A stretch of DNA of 64,000 bases from Elusimicrobiota bacterium (GTDB lineage: Bacteria; Elusimicrobiota; Elusimicrobia; UBA1565; UBA9628), in contig JACRDQ010000030.1 in assembly GCA_016218545.1 (NCBI GenBank), positions 186,001-250,000 on the forward strand, written 5' to 3'. The translations under genes and the position numbers were made by a program. Below are positions 61,401 to 64,000 of the stretch, piece after piece. The notes beneath the pieces were generated by a model. That model was not told the DNA's origin. It saw nothing but the letters and a program-made list of their open reading frames with translations, and made no database searches. Every line of letters begins with the position of its first letter. Within the stretch, counting starts at the first letter, position 1.

Positions 61401-62048
61401 GAGGCGGTGCCGCCGCAGGTCTCGCCGTTCAGCGCGTTCTACAACGTGATGCTCCCGCTGGGGCTGCGCACCTCGCTCTCCAAGCCTGCCCAACTCACCG
61501 TGACCTATTCCTCGGGCACGGACCCCTCGACCCTGAACCTCTATTGGTACAACCCTGCGGCCAACAACTACATCCTGCAGCAGGACGTGACCGGGGCCGC
61601 CCCGATCATCGACACGGTCAACCGCACCATCACGATCAGCGTCAACCACTTCTCCACGTTCGTGCTCTTCCAGGCCGGGGTGAGCGTCATCACGGGAGAC
61701 ACCTTCTATGGTTCGGACATCGAGGTCTTCAACTTCCCCAACCCCTTCGACCTCGAGCCCAAGACCGTGACGACGATCCACCCGAACTCCAACCAGACCG
61801 TGCGGGGCACGATGATCCGGTTCTCCCTGAAGTCGGGCCTCGACGGCGACGGGAGCATCAAGATCTACAGCGTCACGGGCGAGCAGATCAGGAGGCTCGA
61901 CCTGGGCTACCTCACCGGCGGCAAGCACTACTACCAGGCCTGGGACGGCCGCAATGACTCCGGCCGCGACGTGGCGAGCGGAGTCTATATCGGCGTGGTG
62001 AGGGTGGGCAAGAAGTTCAACACCTTCCGGATGGCGGTCATCAGATGA
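55425..62048 (+). CDS. Large secreted multidomain protein (2207 aa), paralogue of the giant's C-terminal third
   Basis: It has a signal peptide (about residues 1-32). A beta-rich segment leads to a FlgD-Ig-like domain (about 502-614, including WEVLVSPDPAAYSNP and GEYFVRILVEGG). Many carboxypeptidase-regulatory-like beta repeats follow (about 619-1793), and a domain with FxVEMxVTQ and FYxxxLPxxLR occupies about 1800-2090. The C-terminal FlgD/T9SS-like domain is at 2099-2207 (MIRFSLKSGLDGDG, IKIYSVTGEQIRRLD, GVYIGVVRVG). The order and sequence match residues about 4760-6829 of the giant protein. For example, DGSSPSQDEV here matches DGSSPGQDEV there. It lacks the propellers and the acidic-loop repeats. 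It overlaps the PorV-like gene by 4 bases, like the giant. Starts at 55425, 55428 or 55440 are all possible. Confidence 0.82.
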   Translation: MMSARMARAGWTARVAAALSVLVCLAGPALAAGQKDYVPAGIRIIDDVNGMAGAGAAMSVTAGPVVYEAAGGAGQTATGKMLGAGGLKVEGGFFSFMAITPGVAIDIANNGVLATVNGSLSGMASDPVAVTSVTVTFQRKAAGADTGPYYDWAGADFISGVPVSTAAVLTAGQYAPSTAWRVGMPDSELMNFTSYFLRVEVMNTSGVTMVAESTFVFNASMLSNPAADGEGRAVLSTDSVVGCQSVTSTIAFTVGASGLSPGAKIAVRIPNGWTSPDGWADIPSHPMPLPPAGTVYVESPVPYALELNPPRADDTVLGGNWILYTPSGPLAPGQNVYFVYKGFPPPGALAGQKHVYTVLSRGALIGNLVSIATSPVMMPLAAGAPARLAFSPADPITLGRLQSSPTMQLVLTDACGTSTVTGSGFTASLSAGKELELDPSATFYASAGGQISGVTFAPGAGTGVPDFFFKTSTSGVVYEMLRATATLPSGVRTQAYKFASVRDLAVSLSGVSVDTGTLAPGLRTATMTGSGFDAPAFINFGLNAPDARWEVLVSPDPAAYSNPVFQRQGMGSSGRTVAWNWINERLYPPRAALPGEYFVRILVEGGVVVDTTTRLYIDRSASILGALGLGGAGAHVSASGPGANYGNFAEADAAGNFRVYGLENGRAYNITASTKVKTGQGQFMTLSANSLDVTASYAGTNVGAVSLPVPGFLRVSVGIPVPAPKEILGLVRARSSDLTREALGTIHFSTGLASSDDGAVSFGGTASTWTVLGLAPGTYDLDVEVSQLGLSTRVAGVVVSAGARTDSVIALQKRANVYGLAVLPTTTTFGTWVSVQATAWGARYPTVFGGSFVPGVRPGVDPTSSTFVLFGLDPGSWTVRAQAPGFVAGSSVVLVTGNTDIGTHLPGAFDLALSSAGVVRGTVTVTGNTMAVSSAEGEGSDAFTVFVDAYDPVTFSRASTRVRLPKRPTATSSTFTVAGLENGSWILTSRVQGFSEGRQVVTVAGGIGTASLRMVANDARLHATVLLPGGPHAPSEFKKVSLFLRTPESGAFLLGDMTAGTTVQYGATSAVWQSSPMAPGQYAIEAAYSGTGAHQKVEVALADKATAYATLDLRGPGYVVTGVASLAGNVQFSLGDYAVSASSIAGLLNLAPPTSYCLLGRDIPISVPAAHMELLPLDPMTGASLSGPLQPSTSATSSCSKVDLDPSLAAGTANPLRGYVSAFAADGTYIFQNVPPGTYALRNYADLDLNPGNGNEMPQIHRVFQVSGSTTLAAFKIDVGASISGMVRLPAQTLASRSMLVELLDYAGNKVQSMAVGFNNSDAAPYRFEKLPEGNYTVAVRDLDIPKVFGAMPKSVKLSGASLVDQDVRVQRTGIIKGKIALQTRLADGATGPFLLVSNNSLHLLPTGFKVEAKANPWFQGGLGEARGRMCGQWACGLELDGNDQFVAEDLLPGTYELKLWSYNSAENLRSGGMALVPMVLPSVKVEEGRLTDVGIVNVLSAVQLRGTVRSAGGTPLPNIRVVARAAKREGGRDQEAESYAVTDQNGAYTLFGIDPVVRYYDVYGAMRPWIETEGSYLPPYEQTIIKSVDVSSTTEVDFALALAPYSVSGRVTASGGPGLSVQFDMGQIVPGARVYVQKVGVIPTKNPVADIEVYTDAEGYFEAPALTAGTYRLTIASLNYGSRSMLVTVEDSSVDLGSLALSLGGSLSGSIKKPDGSSPSQDEVQMVVAANSDMSEILFGTMVKDETAKTVSDYSISGFKPGVAYTLVLVDDKENLVTPREASYLVFASSSESRGLDLVYRAPRPKVFSKARRVGDRFKVEMAVTQPLRQKKVSDDDYASILTTYSARGTLSDFELSGDRTRLSAVYTPGVAESSFTLRLVGRSIVADPDSLDLGEPEFELTSVATFYAGIDGMHQNQLGNIWGGNLLIEGDQGRVTLPSGAFGVDVSSSVQIALNISSESLSKLGVSGMKAGRMMRFAPSAYPAELMKAMEAVPPQVSPFSAFYNVMLPLGLRTSLSKPAQLTVTYSSGTDPSTLNLYWYNPAANNYILQQDVTGAAPIIDTVNRTITISVNHFSTFVLFQAGVSVITGDTFYGSDIEVFNFPNPFDLEPKTVTTIHPNSNQTVRGTMIRFSLKSGLDGDGSIKIYSVTGEQIRRLDLGYLTGGKHYYQAWDGRNDSGRDVASGVYIGVVRVGKKFNTFRMAVIR

Positions 62049-63028
62049 GGATGCGTCTCCTGACGGCTTGCCTCTTGGCCGCCGGCGCGCTCGGCGCGGC
62101 GGAGCGGTGCTCCGCCTTCGGCAAGGGCGACAAGGGGACGAGCTCCTCGCAGTTCCTCAAGATCGGACCCGGCGCCCGGGCCGCGGGCATGGCCGAGGCG
62201 TTCTCCGGCGTGGCTGACGACGCCTACGCGGCGTACTACAACCCGGCGGGCCTGGGCTTCCTCAAGACCCCCGAGCTCGGCGTGACCCACGATTCCCGCT
62301 TCCGGAGCGTGAACTACGAATACGGGGTCGTGGCCGTGCCCATGCTGAGCTGGGTGGAGACCAAGAAGCCCAAGAACGCCTACGGCGTGCTGGCCTTCTC
62401 CGTGTCCAACCTCAACGTGGGCAAGATCGAGTCGCGCACCAACGTGGAGACGGACGTTCCTCTGGAGACCTTCGAGTCCAACGACTTCGCCTATGCGCTC
62501 AGCTACGCCTACGTCTTCCAGAGCCTCAAGCTGGGGGTCGGGGGCACCCTCAAGTACGTGGACGCCAACATCAGCTCCATAGACGCCGGGGCCGTGGCCT
62601 TCGACGGGGGCGTGCTTTGGCGGTCCAAGACCGTGTCTGCGGGCATGGGGTTCCGGCATTTCGGCGACCACCAGGTCTTCGCCAAGACCAACGAGACCCT
62701 GCCGGTCACCTTCTTCGGGGGCCTGGGGGTCAGGCTCCATCCCCGGTTCCTGGTGTCCTTGGACGCGAACCTGGCCCGCGACAGCCAACCCAGGATGGCG
62801 GGGGGCTTCGAGTACCGCTACCAGCCCAGGGGCCGCAAGAAGCTCAACGCCGCGGTGCGCGCGGGCTACTCCTCGTACGGCTCGAAGGACTCCGCCCCTC
62901 GCGACGCCTTGACCGGGCTATCGGTCGGCCTGGGCCTCCACTACGACCACTTCGACTTCGACGGCGCCTGGGAGCCCTTCGGCGACCTCGGCGATTCCTT
63001 CAAGTTCTCCCTGCACGTCAAGTTCTAG
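62045..63028 (+). CDS. PorV/UPF0164-like outer-membrane protein of cluster B
   Basis: The 327-residue paralogue of the 49705 protein has a signal peptide (about residues 1-25), the family motif QFLKIGPGARAAGMAEAFSGVADD, then YYNPAGL. Barrel strands follow, with an aromatic end (FKFSLHVKF). The ATGA overlap with the preceding large gene repeats the arrangement of cluster A, so each large cargo is coupled to its own PorV-like partner. The stop codon borders a long perfect inverted repeat. As in cluster A, no PorU, PorT or PorL/M gene is present in the window. Confidence 0.82.
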   Translation: MRMRLLTACLLAAGALGAAERCSAFGKGDKGTSSSQFLKIGPGARAAGMAEAFSGVADDAYAAYYNPAGLGFLKTPELGVTHDSRFRSVNYEYGVVAVPMLSWVETKKPKNAYGVLAFSVSNLNVGKIESRTNVETDVPLETFESNDFAYALSYAYVFQSLKLGVGGTLKYVDANISSIDAGAVAFDGGVLWRSKTVSAGMGFRHFGDHQVFAKTNETLPVTFFGGLGVRLHPRFLVSLDANLARDSQPRMAGGFEYRYQPRGRKKLNAAVRAGYSSYGSKDSAPRDALTGLSVGLGLHYDHFDFDGAWEPFGDLGDSFKFSLHVKF

Positions 63029-63102
63029 ACGGTGCCTGGCATTGTAGTTATTGTATTTTTGCGGACGGCAAAAATACAATAACTACAATGCCAGGCACCG
63101 TC
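63028..63102. repeat. Perfect 35-bp inverted repeat between convergent genes
   Basis: 63028-63062 and 63068-63102 are exact reverse complements around a 5-base loop (GGACG). The ends are GACGGTGCCTGGCATTGTAG and its mirror, and the inner half is AT-rich (TTATTGTATTTTTGC). It touches the PorV-like stop on the left and the stop of the minus-strand gene on the right. It could stop transcription from both sides. The GGTGCC/GGCACC ends resemble the repeat at 215-287, so a mobile REP/MITE-like origin is possible. Confidence 0.85.
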
Positions 63103-63601
63103 AGTAGATGTCCGAGACGGCTTCGACCGAGGGCTGAGCCTTGGGCTCAGGGGTATTCGAGCTCTCCCAATCCTGCTTGGCGCCCTCGCGGTCGAGCTTC
63201 TTGAGCTGCTCCGAGGCCTTCTTCACCGGCTTGCGCTTGCCGGCCTTGGCCTTGGTCCTGGTCTCCTTGACCAGGCCGGGGTGAGGGGTAAGGACCGGGA
63301 CCGAGTCCTTGCCGGCCTTCCGGGCTCCAGCGGCCTGCTTGACGGGATCGGGCTCCGGGGCGCTGAGCTCCACGCCCTCGCCGTTGGCGACCCGGACCAC
63401 GGCCTTGACGCCTCCGTTCTCCTTGGTCAGCTGCTGGAGGATCTGGCGGGTCAGCGGGTCCTGGCTCAACAGGAGCGTCTGGTTCTGGGGGGAGGTGATG
63501 GAGAGCTGGATGGGGGCCGGCTCAGCGGAGAACGTAGAGCCTGCGGAGGCTCCGCAGACCGCGATCCCGGCGAGGACCTTGAGCGCCCAGTCGATCTTCA
63601 T
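63101..63601 (-). CDS. Secreted Lys/Pro-rich protein of unknown function
   Basis: The 166-residue protein begins with a signal peptide (about residues 1-26, MKIDWALKVLAGIAVCGASA). A beta-like segment follows (about 30-75, LSITSPQNQTLLLSQDPLTRQ), then a flexible tail rich in Lys, Ala, Pro and Glu (about 85-166, ending EAVSDIY). A Cys at residue 16 is not in a good lipobox, so a lipoprotein is unlikely. The tail could bind nucleic acids, peptidoglycan or another protein. The start ATG at 63601 has an AAGGA site 6 bases upstream. The stop codon lies in the right arm of the long inverted repeat. Confidence 0.65.
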   Translation of the reverse strand: MKIDWALKVLAGIAVCGASAGSTFSAEPAPIQLSITSPQNQTLLLSQDPLTRQILQQLTKENGGVKAVVRVANGEGVELSAPEPDPVKQAAGARKAGKDSVPVLTPHPGLVKETRTKAKAGKRKPVKKASEQLKKLDREGAKQDWESSNTPEPKAQPSVEAVSDIY

Positions 63602-63620
63602 CGTCGTTCCTTACACTGAT

Positions 63621-63649
63621 ACTATAGCCGGCGGGTAAAAAATGGGTAA
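63621..63649 (-). promoter_or_regulatory. Promoter of the minus-strand secreted protein gene
   Basis: TATAGT (63621-63626 on the minus strand) with a weak TTACCC -35 (63644-63649) at 17 bases. The predicted leader is short but contains the AAGGA site (63608-63612). Confidence 0.45.
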
Positions 63650-63736
63650 GTGTCCTTGGACCCAGGTTCTGGTGGGACTTTCGGTCCTCGGCCCGGCCGG
63701 CCCGGGACATCGGGGCCGACCGAGCGGCGGCGGGGG

Positions 63737-64000
63737 CTACTGGGCGGGGTTCCTGTGCTGCTTCTCGCGCTCGATGCAGGCGGCGTCCTGCGCGACGCAA
63801 TGGCTCACCGGGGCCACGTCCACGGTGGTCTCCTGGCTGCCATCGAAGAACCCGCGGTAGAGGTGGGCGATGCGGTTCCAGACATCCGGGCCTTTGATGT
63901 CGGCTGCGCCGTTCTCGACATTGGTCATCCGGTTGTTCCTGGCGTCCCGGGCGAGCCCGGCCAGGGTCCCGAGGTCCTTGGGCTGGCTGTAGCTCTCCCA
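63737..64000 (-). CDS. C-terminal part of an unknown minus-strand protein (partial)
   Basis: The frame is open from the right edge to a TAG at 63737. It encodes 87 residues, from WESYSQPKDLGTLAGLARD to the end EREKQHRNPAQ. An internal ATG at 63928 is unlikely to be the start, because the reading continues upstream without a break and with the same GC-rich codon use. Two Cys near the end (SHCVAQDAACIE) might form a disulfide. The true start is outside the window. No family is recognised. The gap to the next gene (63602-63736) holds that gene's promoter and GGACC-rich DNA. Confidence 0.55.
   Translation of the reverse strand, partial: WESYSQPKDLGTLAGLARDARNNRMTNVENGAADIKGPDVWNRIAHLYRGFFDGSQETTVDVAPVSHCVAQDAACIEREKQHRNPAQ

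Overview
This is a GC-rich window with very dense coding. It reads as a chromosomal segment of a diderm (Gram-negative-type) bacterium. I infer an Elusimicrobiota-like lineage from three things together: PorV/UPF0164-like outer-membrane proteins paired with enormous secreted multidomain proteins ending in a FlgD-like/sorting-type domain, secreted FecR-domain proteins, and ordinary heat-shock and macromolecular-synthesis operons. The phylum is an inference. The diderm envelope is well supported by the probable outer-membrane barrels.

Region 1 (1-26130) is mainly housekeeping. A glycosyltransferase is followed by a tightly packed run of AsmA-like protein, pyrE, purB, SAM hydrolase (DUF62), RlmI-like rRNA methyltransferase and a PD-(D/E)XK nuclease. 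Next come a small minus-strand gene with a clear promoter, a secreted subtilase, a TPR-like protein, tRNA-Phe(GAA), a secreted protein of unknown function and clpP. A heat-shock operon follows: a consensus sigma70 promoter plus CIRCE, then hrcA-grpE-dnaK-dnaJ, then rsmE and an mtaB-like methylthiotransferase. A 355-bp MITE-like element sits exactly between dnaJ and rsmE. A HIT-family gene leads to the rpsU-dnaG-rpoD operon, then a small membrane protein and a convergent TM-helix (MscS-related) protein.

Region 2 (26131-63028) is the unusual part. Two adjacent, paralogous surface-protein clusters lie on the same strand. Cluster A has a FecR-domain protein, a barrel-like protein, a 6829-residue secreted protein and a PorV-like protein. 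Cluster B has a FecR-domain protein, a barrel-like protein, a peptidase-S74 (endosialidase-chaperone) protein, a 2207-residue secreted protein and a PorV-like protein. The 2207-residue protein matches the C-terminal third of the 6829-residue protein. Both clusters begin with look-alike promoters that have a G-rich spacer. A likely reading is a type-IX-like export or display module in which the PorV-like protein handles the giant protein through its C-terminal domain, while the FecR and barrel proteins are envelope partners. No secretion-system core gene is present in the window.

Region 3 (63029-64000) holds a perfect 35-bp inverted repeat between convergent genes, a small secreted Lys/Pro-rich protein on the minus strand, and the 3' end of another minus-strand gene.

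A recurring feature is a -10-like hexamer only 6-10 bases before the start codon of the first gene in several transcription units, with no Shine-Dalgarno sequence. This suggests leaderless mRNAs, whereas operon-internal genes usually have good ribosome binding sites. No transposase, phage gene or CRISPR array was seen.
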